Below are positions 33,680 through 42,709 of a DNA stretch of 64,000 nt, in pieces. Both the position numbers and the translations under genes were made by a program. The notes under the pieces are model-generated. The model was not told where the DNA came from and ran no database searches. It saw only the letters and a list, made by a program, of their open reading frames with translations. Numbering within the stretch: position 1 is the stretch's first letter; each line of letters begins with the position of its first letter. Source of the DNA: an uncultured Clostridia bacterium. Lineage in GTDB: Bacteria; Bacillota; Clostridia; UBA1212; UBA1255. Location: positions 1-64,000 of the forward strand of contig CAJFUB010000031.1 in NCBI GenBank assembly GCA_904420095.1. The letters run 5' to 3'.

Positions 33680-34200
33680 ATGAATCCTCCGTTGCCCTTT
33701 CCATTTCTATTATATTCCGATCCTACAGCCGCGGTTACCACGCAGATCACCGCAATGCCTTCTCCCCTTCCGAATTCCGTCAGGCCCTCTCCGGACGTGG
33801 CCGTAATCCCGATCCGCTCCGGTGAAATTCCGCACAGCTCCGCGATCCGGAGCCTCATTTCTTCCGTTTTGGGCGAAATTTTCGGAGCTTTACACTCAAG
33901 CGAAAGAGAGATGTGCCGCAGCTGCATATTCTTTTGTTCCAAAGCGTTCAGCGCCTCGCGCAGATATACCGCCGAATCGGTAATTCCTTTTCGGCAGAGC
34001 GCATCGGCGGCCTCGCCTAAAATATTGACTCCTGTAAGTCCCGAAACAGCATTTGTAATCGCATGCAGAACGACGTCCCCGTCGCTGTTCGCCGCAAGTC
34101 CCCGGCACCCTTCAAACAGAACGCCTCCCAGATACAAAGGCTTCTCTTCTTCTGTAAACCGATGGGAATCCTGCCCCACCGCGCTGATCGTCTCCATCAC
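33676..34200 (-). CDS. ispF: 2-C-methyl-D-erythritol 2,4-cyclodiphosphate synthase
   Basis: 174 residues. Metal ligands are Asp and His of GQDSHRF and the later His in SDGDVVLHA, with the family segment ATSGEGLTEFGRGEG near the C-terminus. It acts in the MEP pathway to isoprenoids. It is not accompanied by ispD here. It overlaps dut by four bases. Confidence 0.95.
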   Translation of the reverse strand: MMETISAVGQDSHRFTEEEKPLYLGGVLFEGCRGLAANSDGDVVLHAITNAVSGLTGVNILGEAADALCRKGITDSAVYLREALNALEQKNMQLRHISLSLECKAPKISPKTEEMRLRIAELCGISPERIGITATSGEGLTEFGRGEGIAVICVVTAAVGSEYNRNGKGNGGFI

Positions 34201-34646
34201 TCGATCCCCGTTGAACCGAATCCGCCGCCTCTGTCGGATCCGATCCGCCGCACGTCCGTCTGTTCCCGGAAAAGAATTTTGGGAACCTTCTGCAGGACAA
34301 ACTGAGCGATTCTGTCGCCCTTTTCGATCCTGTACGGCGTGTCGGGAGACGTATTCTGCGTAATAACGCAGATTTCATCTCGATAGCCGGCGTCGATCGT
34401 TCCCGGCGCATTTGCCAGGCGCAGCGGCGTTTTGAGCGATAAGCCGCTTCTCGGTCTGACCTGAATTTCATATCCGTCCGGAATCGCGACCTTCAGTCCC
34501 GTAGGAACAAGCACGGTTTCTCCCGGCTGGATTTCAACGGATTCCGCGGCCCGAACATCCATTCCGGCATCTCCCTCTCTGGCATATTCCGGAAGACGTA
34601 CGCCTTCTCTGCAGATTTCCACGCTGATTTCCACTGCATCCCTCAT
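34197..34646 (-). CDS. dut: dUTP diphosphatase
   Basis: 149 residues of the trimeric dUTPase family: DAGMDVRA (motif 1), RPRSGLSLK (motif 2), GTIDAGYRDE (motif 3 with catalytic Asp), GDRIAQFVL (motif 4) and the P-loop-like C-terminus GGGFGSTG. It removes dUTP from the nucleotide pool. It abuts serS. Confidence 0.96.
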   Translation of the reverse strand: MRDAVEISVEICREGVRLPEYAREGDAGMDVRAAESVEIQPGETVLVPTGLKVAIPDGYEIQVRPRSGLSLKTPLRLANAPGTIDAGYRDEICVITQNTSPDTPYRIEKGDRIAQFVLQKVPKILFREQTDVRRIGSDRGGGFGSTGIE

Positions 34647-35942
34647 TCAGATTCCCCGTTCCTTTCTCCGTAAAACGGCCGTTCCTCCCATATATGGGCG
34701 CAGCACCTCCGGAACCGTGACGCTGCCGTCCTCGTTATAATGATTTTCCAGCAGCGCGATCAGCATCCTTGGCGGCGCCGCAACCGTGTTATTTAAGGTA
34801 TGCGCAAAATAATTTCCTTTCTCTCCCTTGATCCGGATGCCGAGCCGTCTGCTCTGCGCATCCGTAAGATTCGAGCAGCTGCCGACTTCAAAATATTTCT
34901 GCTGACGCGGGCTCCAGGCCTCGACGTCGACGCTTTTTGCCTTAAGATCAGCTAAGTCGCCCGAGCAGCATTCCAGCGTTCGTACGGGGATTTCCATACT
35001 CCGGAACAGCTCAACCGTATAGGACCACATTCTGTCATACCACATTTTACTGTCCTCCGGCTCGCAAACCACGATCATTTCCTGTTTCTCAAACTGGTGA
35101 ATTCTGTACACGCCTCTTTCCTCGATTCCGTGCGCGCCTTTTTCCTTCCGGAAGCAGGGAGAGTAAGAGGTCATCGTGTAAGGCAGATCTGCTTTCTGAA
35201 GGAACTGGTCTTTAAACTTTCCGATCATGGAATGCTCGCTCGTACCGATCAGGTACAGATCCTCTCCTTCGATTTTATACATCATGGCGTCCATTTCTTC
35301 AAAGCTCATGACGCCGGTCACGACGTCGCTCCGAATCATGAATGGAGGGATACAATACGTAAACCCTTTTCCGATCATGAAATCTCTTGCATAGGCAAGC
35401 ACCGCAGACTCCAGGCGCGCAATATCGCCCAGTAAATAATAGAATCCGTTTCCGGCGACTCTTCTTGCCGCATTGAGATCGATCCCGCCGAGCGATTCCA
35501 TAAGATCGGTATGATACGGGATTTCATATTCCGGTACGCGCGGCTCTCCGTATTTCCGGAGCTCGACGTTTTCGCTGTCGTCTTTCCCGATCGGGACCGT
35601 CTCGTCGATAAAATTCGGTATTTTCAGCATGCGCGTTCTGAGCTCCGTCTCGTATTCGGCCTCCTTCGCCTCAATTTCCAGAAGCTCCCGGTTGATTCGT
35701 CCGACCTGCTCTTTGATTTCTTCCGCTTCCGATTTCCGTCCCTCGCGCATCAGAGCGCCGATCCGGCTGCTCAGCTCGTTCCGTTCCTTGCGTGCTTCGT
35801 TGCCGCGCTGGATGGCGGCGCGGTTCTCCGCATCCAGCGATACGATTTCGTCGACCAGCGGGAGCTTTTCGTCCTGAAATTTTTTCCTGATGTTTTCCTT
35901 TACAGCGTCTGGATTGTCCCGCAGCACTTTGATATCGATCAT
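34647..35942 (-). CDS. serS: seryl-tRNA synthetase
   Basis: 431 residues. An N-terminal coiled-coil arm (about 30-105) precedes a class II catalytic core with motif 2 (CFRKEKGAHG, then YRIHQFEKQE) and motif 3 (NNTVAAPPRMLIALLENH). The start MIDIKVLRDN follows GGAGGAAAG by about seven bases; in-frame upstream Mets lack a site. No T-box leader was recognised in the bases upstream. Confidence 0.97.
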   Translation of the reverse strand: MIDIKVLRDNPDAVKENIRKKFQDEKLPLVDEIVSLDAENRAAIQRGNEARKERNELSSRIGALMREGRKSEAEEIKEQVGRINRELLEIEAKEAEYETELRTRMLKIPNFIDETVPIGKDDSENVELRKYGEPRVPEYEIPYHTDLMESLGGIDLNAARRVAGNGFYYLLGDIARLESAVLAYARDFMIGKGFTYCIPPFMIRSDVVTGVMSFEEMDAMMYKIEGEDLYLIGTSEHSMIGKFKDQFLQKADLPYTMTSYSPCFRKEKGAHGIEERGVYRIHQFEKQEMIVVCEPEDSKMWYDRMWSYTVELFRSMEIPVRTLECCSGDLADLKAKSVDVEAWSPRQQKYFEVGSCSNLTDAQSRRLGIRIKGEKGNYFAHTLNNTVAAPPRMLIALLENHYNEDGSVTVPEVLRPYMGGTAVLRRKERGI

Positions 35943-36089
35943 ACCGTTTCTTTCCTCCATACAATGTCTTGCCATCCGTGCAGAAATCACGTTGTTAAAA
36001 TTTATTCTATAACAAACACCTGCGTACCGCAACTGTTTTTTTCGCCCGATACGTATATTATGGACATTTTTCGCCCGTTCATCCGCCGG

Positions 36090-36980
36090 TCAGGAACGCG
36101 GCAGGACTCCCGTAAGGTCAAAGGAGGGAATAAAGCGCTCAGAGGCGGCAGTGCTTTCCTGAAGATATGCCGTTTCTATCCCGAGCCGGTCGGCATAAGC
36201 GGTCAGACAGGCATACTCCCGTTTCGTGACCGTGCGGTTCAGCTCTTCCGGAACGCCGGGGACAGGCGTATACTGACTCATAAGACTGTAATAGATCCTG
36301 TTCTGATAGCGTGTAAAAATTCGTTTCAATACGTTTTTGGCTGCCGTCAGCTTCCCGGGCAGCAGCAAATGGCGCACGATCACGCCGGAGCGCAGCAATC
36401 CGTCGGAGGAAAAAGAAAGCGGCGCGAGCTCAACCATTTTGGCAAGCGCTGCATCGGCGTTTTCTATATAATCCGCGGCGCCGGAATAGCGCAGCGCATC
36501 TGCATTCGTCGCATATTTATAATCCGTAAGAAAAATATCGACGGCGCCTCGCAGACGTTCGATTGCAGAGGAAAGCTCATAGCCGCCGGTGTTATACACA
36601 ATAGGAAGCGAAAGACCCCGGCGGCGGGCAATTTCAATTGCTTCAAGAATCTGCGCCGCATAATGCGTCGGCGTTACAAGATTGATGTTATGCGCGCCCT
36701 GCGCTTCCAGCTCCAGCATGATCTCTGCGAGGCGGGAAATTTCCACCTCTATCCCGGCTATGCCTCTGCTGACCGGCAGGTTCTGACAATATACGCAGCG
36801 CAGCGTGCAGTAAGAAAAAAAGATTGTACCGGATCCGCGCGTGCCGGAAATGCACGGCTCCTCCCAGGCATGAAGAGCCGCACGGGAAATCCGCACCGCT
36901 GAGCCGCCCGCGCCGCAGAAGCCGGTTGCACCGGAGGAACGATCGACGCCGCAGCGGCGCGGGCAAAGCTCACACATCAT
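36090..36980 (-). CDS. PflA-like radical SAM protein (COG1313 type)
   Basis: 296 residues. The radical SAM cluster is CTLRCVYCQN (Cx3Cx2C). N-terminal cysteines (CELCPRRCGV, then FCGAGG) are typical of this PflX-like group. The remainder is a partial barrel (NLVTPTHYAAQI). Members are annotated as putative activating enzymes of glycyl radical proteins, but no glycyl radical enzyme is nearby. The start overlaps the phosphoesterase gene by 11 bases, so they are likely co-transcribed. Confidence 0.88.
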   Translation of the reverse strand: MMCELCPRRCGVDRSSGATGFCGAGGSAVRISRAALHAWEEPCISGTRGSGTIFFSYCTLRCVYCQNLPVSRGIAGIEVEISRLAEIMLELEAQGAHNINLVTPTHYAAQILEAIEIARRRGLSLPIVYNTGGYELSSAIERLRGAVDIFLTDYKYATNADALRYSGAADYIENADAALAKMVELAPLSFSSDGLLRSGVIVRHLLLPGKLTAAKNVLKRIFTRYQNRIYYSLMSQYTPVPGVPEELNRTVTKREYACLTAYADRLGIETAYLQESTAASERFIPSFDLTGVLPRS

Positions 36981-38916
36981 GTTTTCCTGCTTTTTTCGAT
37001 CGATACAGCAGCACTCCGGCGGCAGACGCCAGACAGATTGCTCCCGCTGACAGAACCGCAGCGATCACAGACAAAGCAGAATTTCCTCCTTTTGTTTTTT
37101 CCGAGGCAGAAGAGCTTGGTGCCGGCGTCAGATCTTTCTGTGCAGAAGCTCCGGTATGCGCTTTCGTCGGCGTTGCGGGCGTGCCTGTCCCTGCCGCATT
37201 TGTTGTCGTTTCTTGCGGTACGCTCGGCTCGGGGGTTTCCTGCTGCGGCGCCGCGGTCGCCTGCGCAGCGGCCGTAGCCGGCGTCCGAGTGGGCTGCGCA
37301 GCCGTCTGCGAGGCCGGGGTTTCCGCCGGCGATGCACTCGGCGTCACAGAAGACGTCTGTCCAAGCGGAATAAAGAACTGTGCCGCAGGTGTCCACAAGC
37401 TGTTTGCAAAATCTCTTCCTCGCACGTAAATGCCGTTTTCATATACTTCTACATAATATCCCTGGCTTCCTACGACTTCTTCATCCTCATCATTCCATAA
37501 ATATCCGATCGATGCGGAGTTAAAATAGTTTGCCGTTTTTCCGTTTCCGTAAAGCATCGGCTGCGTCGTGTTGAAATGCCAGTGGGTATGACCTGTAAAC
37601 AGCAGGACGTTCGGATAGGCGTCCAGAATTTCTCGGAGCTCTTCATCCTGTTCCACGCCGTACCAATCCTGAATCGTGGGATTCAGATAAGCCAGCGAAC
37701 CCGAAACCGTGTTTTTCAGAGGCTCGTGCAGAAAAACAAAGACCGGTTCGTCCGGGGAAGCTTTTTCAAGCTGCGTTTTCAGCCAATTCAGCTGTGTACT
37801 GCTGAGATAAGCAAAGCCGCCCTTCCGTTCCGAGCCGAGCACGATGAAGGAATTTCCCTCGATTTCGAACGTATAATAAACGCCCGGCATTCCCGTATAA
37901 TTCCGAAACAGCGCCACCTGAGCTTCATACGTTCCGTTGTAGTCTCTGTCATGATTACCCATTGTGAAATACATTGCCGGCGTTCCGTCTGTCAGAACCG
38001 AATCCCTGATTTCATTGAGCCTTTTCCACTGCGCCTCCAGTCCGTTGTCCGTATTATCACCGATCGTTACGATCGCCTTGCTGTCGGGCGCATTGCGAAG
38101 CACGTCGCGCAGCGCCAGTTCAAAGTGCGTCGCGTGGAGCGGTACGGAATCATTGATATGGATATCCGTAAAAATCTGAAAGCCGTACAGACGGCCGCCC
38201 ATGGAAGGCGTCTTGTAAAAGGAGGGATCCGATATTTTACAAGACGCAAAATACTGCGTCTCGGTATTGCCGGCTTTGATATAAGCGTAAAGATGTGTCG
38301 CCTCCGCAGGAATCACGGTACACGTTCCCAGCGTATAGGTATATTGGTTATTTTTCAGCGTCGCTGTTCCCAGACTCGTATAGCCCTGCAGTTTTCCAGC
38401 GGCTGTTCCCAGATACAGCTCATAGCTGACCGAGGCGTCGTATTTTTCCGCAGGAGTGATCCGAACGGTGCGTCCAGAGGAGAACGAAATCGAGGGCCAA
38501 TACGGAGCGGCATCAAAGGATACGGTCAAATCCTTGCGGTCCAGAATCGTATAGCCGTCATTCTGCAGCAGATAAATCTGATACGTTCCCGGAGAAAGCG
38601 GCTGATTCGCATTGACCTCTGACTGTGCGGGCAGCGAAACCTGTCCCGTCCCGTTTTCTGCATAGCACCAGCGCAGCGACGGAGTCGGTCCTGGCGCCAC
38701 GCCGTCGGGATAGATCCCGATCCAATCTCTGGAGCCCGTCCCGCTGTATCGGATCACGATTTCCTCTCCGCTTTGCACGCTTGTCTTTTCCAGCGTAATA
38801 GACGGCGCCGAAGCAGCCGCTTCAAACGCCGTCATACCGCCGCAGAAAAACAGAAAGCTGAAAACCAGCACAAACGCCGTTCCAAGCGCTGCGGCCGGTA
38901 AAAGCTTATTTTTCAT
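36970..38916 (-). CDS. secreted, membrane-anchored calcineurin-like phosphoesterase with N-terminal beta domain
   Basis: 648 residues. Signal peptide (MKNKLLPAAALG onward), a beta-rich N-terminal region to about residue 230, and a calcineurin-type phosphoesterase core with GDNTDNG, GNHDRDY, HEPL and GHTHWHF metal-binding motifs. A long Thr/Ala/Pro/Ser linker leads to a hydrophobic helix and the basic tail YRSKKAGKHDV. It hydrolyses a phosphate ester outside the cell; substrate unknown. Start ATG 38916 has AAAGGA seven bases before it. It overlaps the preceding phosphoesterase gene by 11 bases. Confidence 0.88.
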   Translation of the reverse strand: MKNKLLPAAALGTAFVLVFSFLFFCGGMTAFEAAASAPSITLEKTSVQSGEEIVIRYSGTGSRDWIGIYPDGVAPGPTPSLRWCYAENGTGQVSLPAQSEVNANQPLSPGTYQIYLLQNDGYTILDRKDLTVSFDAAPYWPSISFSSGRTVRITPAEKYDASVSYELYLGTAAGKLQGYTSLGTATLKNNQYTYTLGTCTVIPAEATHLYAYIKAGNTETQYFASCKISDPSFYKTPSMGGRLYGFQIFTDIHINDSVPLHATHFELALRDVLRNAPDSKAIVTIGDNTDNGLEAQWKRLNEIRDSVLTDGTPAMYFTMGNHDRDYNGTYEAQVALFRNYTGMPGVYYTFEIEGNSFIVLGSERKGGFAYLSSTQLNWLKTQLEKASPDEPVFVFLHEPLKNTVSGSLAYLNPTIQDWYGVEQDEELREILDAYPNVLLFTGHTHWHFNTTQPMLYGNGKTANYFNSASIGYLWNDEDEEVVGSQGYYVEVYENGIYVRGRDFANSLWTPAAQFFIPLGQTSSVTPSASPAETPASQTAAQPTRTPATAAAQATAAPQQETPEPSVPQETTTNAAGTGTPATPTKAHTGASAQKDLTPAPSSSASEKTKGGNSALSVIAAVLSAGAICLASAAGVLLYRSKKAGKHDV

Positions 38917-40132
38917 TACCGGATCCTTTCTTTTTGGAGGAAACAACCACGCCGATCGCAATGGCAACAGCAATCACCGCAGCGGCGCAGACTGCTACTA
39001 TGATCCATGTTGTAGCGCTGCTGCCTGCGTCATTGGAGCCCGCCGGATCCGACGTTGCCGCCGGCGTGGAATTTGCCGCATTCTCTGCATTTCCTCCTGT
39101 CAGAGAGATGGTCTGTTCCAGAACCCACTTCTGGTTCAAGAAATCTCTGCCCTTTACTACGATCTTATCGCTGTATACATATACAAACAGGCCCTCGCTG
39201 CCCGTCCATTTGCCAGCGCTGTCTCTGACGCCCGTATTGTTGTCGTTCCACAGATATCCGACTGACGAGCAGTTGAAATAGCTTGCTCTTGTTTCATCAT
39301 CCGTAACAACCACCGGCTGCCTGCTCGCAAATTCCCAGTGCGTATGTCCGGAAAATACGATCGCCTGCGGGTATTGATCCGCAACCGCCTTCAAATCTGC
39401 ATATCTGTTGTCCGGATAGTAATCAGGATCATTCGGATTCCCTTCCCAGCCCTGTCCGTCCAACGATCCGGAAACCGTATCAGGGAACGGCTCGTGAATA
39501 ATGACAAAGATCGGCAGATCCGTCTCCGCTGCTGCGGCCATCTGCTCCTGGAACCAATTGTATTGTGTTTCGGAAATAAAAACGTCGTTGCAGTGGTCGT
39601 TTCGGCTTGTTACTTCCGATCCGAGGATAATGACGTATGAGCCCTCCAGCTGGAACGAATAATACACGTTATTGATCGAATCATTACCGGAACTTAACCT
39701 TGCGTATTGAATAAAACGATCCATCCACTCCGAAACAGGCGTATTATTTTCCGCCGTTCCGGGTACGTATCCTCTGTCGTGATTCCCGATGGCATAATAC
39801 ATCGGAACATCCGGCAGGACTTCGCTTTTTATGGTGCTGAGTGTCTCGTACTCCGCCTCAGTGCCGTTATTCGTGTGATCTCCCACGGTGAGAATCGCCT
39901 TGGTCTCCGGAGAAACGCTCTTGATTTCTTCCAATGCAGTCCGATAATTTTCTTCCGAATAGCAGCCGGGGTCTCCCATCTGCATGTCGCCGATCACGTT
40001 GAACATATAAAGCGGTTCTTCCTCTGCCGCCGATACGCTCGCCTCCTGACGGCTTCCGACCGATACGGCCGCCGCCAGAAGCAATACCGCAATCATGCCC
40101 GAAAAGACGGACAAGCTTCTTTTGTGTTTCAT
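38906..40132 (-). CDS. secreted, membrane-anchored calcineurin-like phosphoesterase
   Basis: 408 residues with signal peptide (basic MKHKR, hydrophobic helix, cut near VSAAEE), then the metallophosphoesterase core: GDMQMGD, GDHTNNG, GNHDRGY, HEPF and GHTHWEF. An Asn/Ala/Thr-rich linker, one hydrophobic helix and the basic tail SSKKKGSGNEK follow. It is a shorter paralogue of the next protein, without the N-terminal beta domain. AAGGAGC lies eight bases before the ATG. Probably acts on extracellular phosphate esters or cell-wall material. Confidence 0.9.
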   Translation of the reverse strand: MKHKRSLSVFSGMIAVLLLAAAVSVGSRQEASVSAAEEEPLYMFNVIGDMQMGDPGCYSEENYRTALEEIKSVSPETKAILTVGDHTNNGTEAEYETLSTIKSEVLPDVPMYYAIGNHDRGYVPGTAENNTPVSEWMDRFIQYARLSSGNDSINNVYYSFQLEGSYVIILGSEVTSRNDHCNDVFISETQYNWFQEQMAAAAETDLPIFVIIHEPFPDTVSGSLDGQGWEGNPNDPDYYPDNRYADLKAVADQYPQAIVFSGHTHWEFASRQPVVVTDDETRASYFNCSSVGYLWNDNNTGVRDSAGKWTGSEGLFVYVYSDKIVVKGRDFLNQKWVLEQTISLTGGNAENAANSTPAATSDPAGSNDAGSSATTWIIVAVCAAAVIAVAIAIGVVVSSKKKGSGNEK

Positions 40133-40161
40133 GTCTCTTTGCTCCTTTATTGCTTTGTTAT

Positions 40162-41115
40162 TTATAGTAAATTTCCCTGAAATGCACGTTCCATATTCCC
40201 GGCCATAATATCCTTGACAAGCGTCTCGGGATAATTGATCCGGAGCAGCGCGTCGCAGAGCCTTCCGAGATCGCGCGTGCCGGCAAGCCCGTCCGGCGGA
40301 TAGTCGATTCCGTCAAAATCCGTTCCGATTCCCACGTTTTTCTGGCCGCCCAGTGCCATAAAGTGTTCGATGTGGCGGAGGATATCATCCATCGACGCTG
40401 CGCCGCCGTCCGCCCTGAGAAAGCTGTGGTAGAAATTAATTCCCGCTACGCCGCCCTTTTTGATCAGTACGCGGAACATGTCGTCCGTCAGATTCCGCGG
40501 ATGAGGACAGAGCGCTCTGGCATTGGAATGCGAAGCAATAAACGGCTTCTCCGCTATTTCCGCCACGTCATAAAATCCTTTGTCCGACAGATGAGATACG
40601 TCGGCCATGATCCCGAACCGATTCATTTCCCGCAGTACGTCCCTTCCGAAATGCGTCAGCCCGCCGGCGTAATCCGTTTCGCCGTTCAGGCGGTCTGCCG
40701 TTTTCACGCACGTATCGCTGATTGCATACGGATTATTCCATGTGAGCGTAATGAGCCGGACGCCTTTCTTATAAAACGCCTCTACCCTGCCAAGCTCGCG
40801 CCCCAGGGCTTCGCCGCCCTCGATGCCGAGAATTACGTTCACGCCTTTTCTGCAGCGTTCCATATCCTGACGAGTTTTAATCTGCGTAACAGAAGGGTTT
40901 CTCGCTAATTCTTCATAAAATTTTCCAATAAACCGTTCAACTTTCCGATCGACGTCTTCCCTTGCCGCATCCACCCAAACAGCAAGCACCTGTGTAAAAT
41001 AAGGATATTCTTCTGCTTGTTTGAAATTAAAATGCCTCTGCGCGTCATAAAGATGCTCATGTTCCTTCAGTGTAGTAAGCGTATCGCAATGTCCGTCAAA
41101 AATACCAAGCGTCAT
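40162..41115 (-). CDS. M19 membrane-dipeptidase family protein
   Basis: 317 residues. Zinc ligands are in FDGHCDT, the bridging Glu in GIEGGEALG, a His in ADVSHLSDKGF, another in IASHSNARALC, and the Asp in GIGTDFDGI. Relatives cleave dipeptides, some with D-residues. No signal peptide is seen, so it is likely cytosolic. Start ATG 41115 has a GGGAG some twelve bases upstream; a longer TTG start at 41175 cannot be excluded. It leads the phosphoesterase pair. Confidence 0.9.
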   Translation of the reverse strand: MTLGIFDGHCDTLTTLKEHEHLYDAQRHFNFKQAEEYPYFTQVLAVWVDAAREDVDRKVERFIGKFYEELARNPSVTQIKTRQDMERCRKGVNVILGIEGGEALGRELGRVEAFYKKGVRLITLTWNNPYAISDTCVKTADRLNGETDYAGGLTHFGRDVLREMNRFGIMADVSHLSDKGFYDVAEIAEKPFIASHSNARALCPHPRNLTDDMFRVLIKKGGVAGINFYHSFLRADGGAASMDDILRHIEHFMALGGQKNVGIGTDFDGIDYPPDGLAGTRDLGRLCDALLRINYPETLVKDIMAGNMERAFQGNLL

Positions 41116-41203
41116 TTTTTCAGAGCACTCCCTTACAGGCCTTTCCAGAATCTCATCCTGTGCATGATAACACAATCTTTACAAACTTTCAATAGACAGC
41201 ATT

Positions 41204-42709
41204 TTACAGATATTTAACGCTTTTGGAGGCTCCGCCATACGCGGCGCACAAAAACAGAACCGGTATGAAATTCAGAAAATAGCGGCTGCTTGACTCCCAG
41301 ACCGTCAGAAACAGAATCAGTCCGAACACTGCCAGGTAAGGCGCTCGCACGGACCAGTCCCGCTTTCGCAGCGCCGCAGCAGCGCCGGCCAGCACAAACA
41401 GATAGCAGCCGAGCAGCGCCGTCTGTGTGAGATATTTATAACGGGAATAATATTTTCCGTCATAAAGCACATACTCGTGCAGCGCTCCCCGTGCCTCCGG
41501 GCCGTCATCCAAAAAGTCTGAGATCGCATACGTGCCATCGCCGAAAGCTTTTATTGTTTTTTCGGAAAAAAGACGCGTCAGCCCGTCAAATCCCTGTTCC
41601 TGAATTCTTTCGCCGATTACGTCCAGAATGGCGTCGTTTCGTTCCTTCGGATCGGAAAAAGATCTGGTAAACGTATAGTCGTCCGGATGGTAGGCTCCGC
41701 GGCTGGAATCATTGAGTCCCATCATCACCCAATGCGTCAGTGGTGTGTTCATCCGCGCCGCCTGCTCCCGATCGAGATGATATTGATACAGATAAGAGTT
41801 AAAAGACGCCTGAAAAATCAGAAAGCACGCGCAGATTCCAGCCGCCGTCAGGCATGCCTGGCGGAGCCTGCCCGATAAAACCAGATCAAGGATCACGGCG
41901 ACCGCCATGATCATCACCGTAAATTTTATCATGGCGCCGAGCGTCATCACAACCAGCATCGCCACAAAAAGCAATCTCCGGCGGTTCTGATCCTCTCTGC
42001 GTTCCTGCTTCAGCCGCAGATAGACATTGTAAAAAAGCACAGGAAACAGCATCGAAAGAGAATCGGTATAAAACGCCGCAGCAAGGATATAAAACGGCGG
42101 GGCTGTCACAAAAAAGAACAGGCATACGGCGCCTCCCGAAGCGCCGGCCAGCTTTTTGGCCGCCGCATAAGCAGTCAGCACCGTCAAGGAAATCATCACC
42201 GCATTCAGCAGGACGCCAAGCATAAAATAATCCGTTATTCCGAAAAGCCCGGCAGCCTTAAAAACCAGAAACAGCAGCGTCATCGCACCGAGATTGTTTG
42301 GAAAATAATGGTAATACTCGTAATAATCCGAAAAGGTCCCCGTTTCCGCCCACTGAATCGCCCCACGGTAAACCGAAGCAAAATCAAAGGCAGAGGCGAA
42401 GCGAAGCCGGAAGCCCAGATACATCTGAATCAAAAAAAGCAGAGGAAGAACCAGAAGCAAAATGAGGCGCTCGTATTTTACGAGCGTCTCCGCATGCGTT
42501 CGGATTATGCGGAAAAGCACGGAGGAAGCCGCCGCAAAAAGAAAAACGAACGTGAACAGCAGCAGACGGTTATAGGAATAGCCAATATTACTGAACAGGA
42601 CACCCAGTGTCAGGAACGTAAACAAAAACAGAAAGACGGCATAAAAAGCAGCTGTCATTCCACCGCCAATTTTCTGAAAAATTCTAAAATTCCCTGCCGC
42701 CGCGTTCAT
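41204..42709 (-). CDS. polytopic membrane protein, GT-C glycosyltransferase-like
   Basis: 501 residues with about eleven predicted helices. The first outer loop has acidic residues after helix three ([13 protein letters not shown]), as in GT-C transferases that use lipid-linked sugars, and a long outer region near residues 320-420. The exact family is not certain. It overlaps the glutamine synthetase gene by four bases. Possible role: adding sugars to a surface polymer or protein. Confidence 0.75.
   Translation of the reverse strand: MNAAAGNFRIFQKIGGGMTAAFYAVFLFLFTFLTLGVLFSNIGYSYNRLLLFTFVFLFAAASSVLFRIIRTHAETLVKYERLILLLVLPLLFLIQMYLGFRLRFASAFDFASVYRGAIQWAETGTFSDYYEYYHYFPNNLGAMTLLFLVFKAAGLFGITDYFMLGVLLNAVMISLTVLTAYAAAKKLAGASGGAVCLFFFVTAPPFYILAAAFYTDSLSMLFPVLFYNVYLRLKQERREDQNRRRLLFVAMLVVMTLGAMIKFTVMIMAVAVILDLVLSGRLRQACLTAAGICACFLIFQASFNSYLYQYHLDREQAARMNTPLTHWVMMGLNDSSRGAYHPDDYTFTRSFSDPKERNDAILDVIGERIQEQGFDGLTRLFSEKTIKAFGDGTYAISDFLDDGPEARGALHEYVLYDGKYYSRYKYLTQTALLGCYLFVLAGAAAALRKRDWSVRAPYLAVFGLILFLTVWESSSRYFLNFIPVLFLCAAYGGASKSVKYL

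Noticed and set aside
35943-36089. T-box leader for serS
   Set aside because: The interval is short and shows no T-box bulge sequence or terminator/antiterminator pair.
35511-36902. 463-residue plus-strand frame opposite serS and the radical SAM gene
   Set aside because: Crosses two well-supported minus-strand genes; no start site or motif.
37576-38622. 348-residue plus-strand frame opposite the phosphoesterase
   Set aside because: Shadow of a gene with clear metallophosphoesterase motifs.
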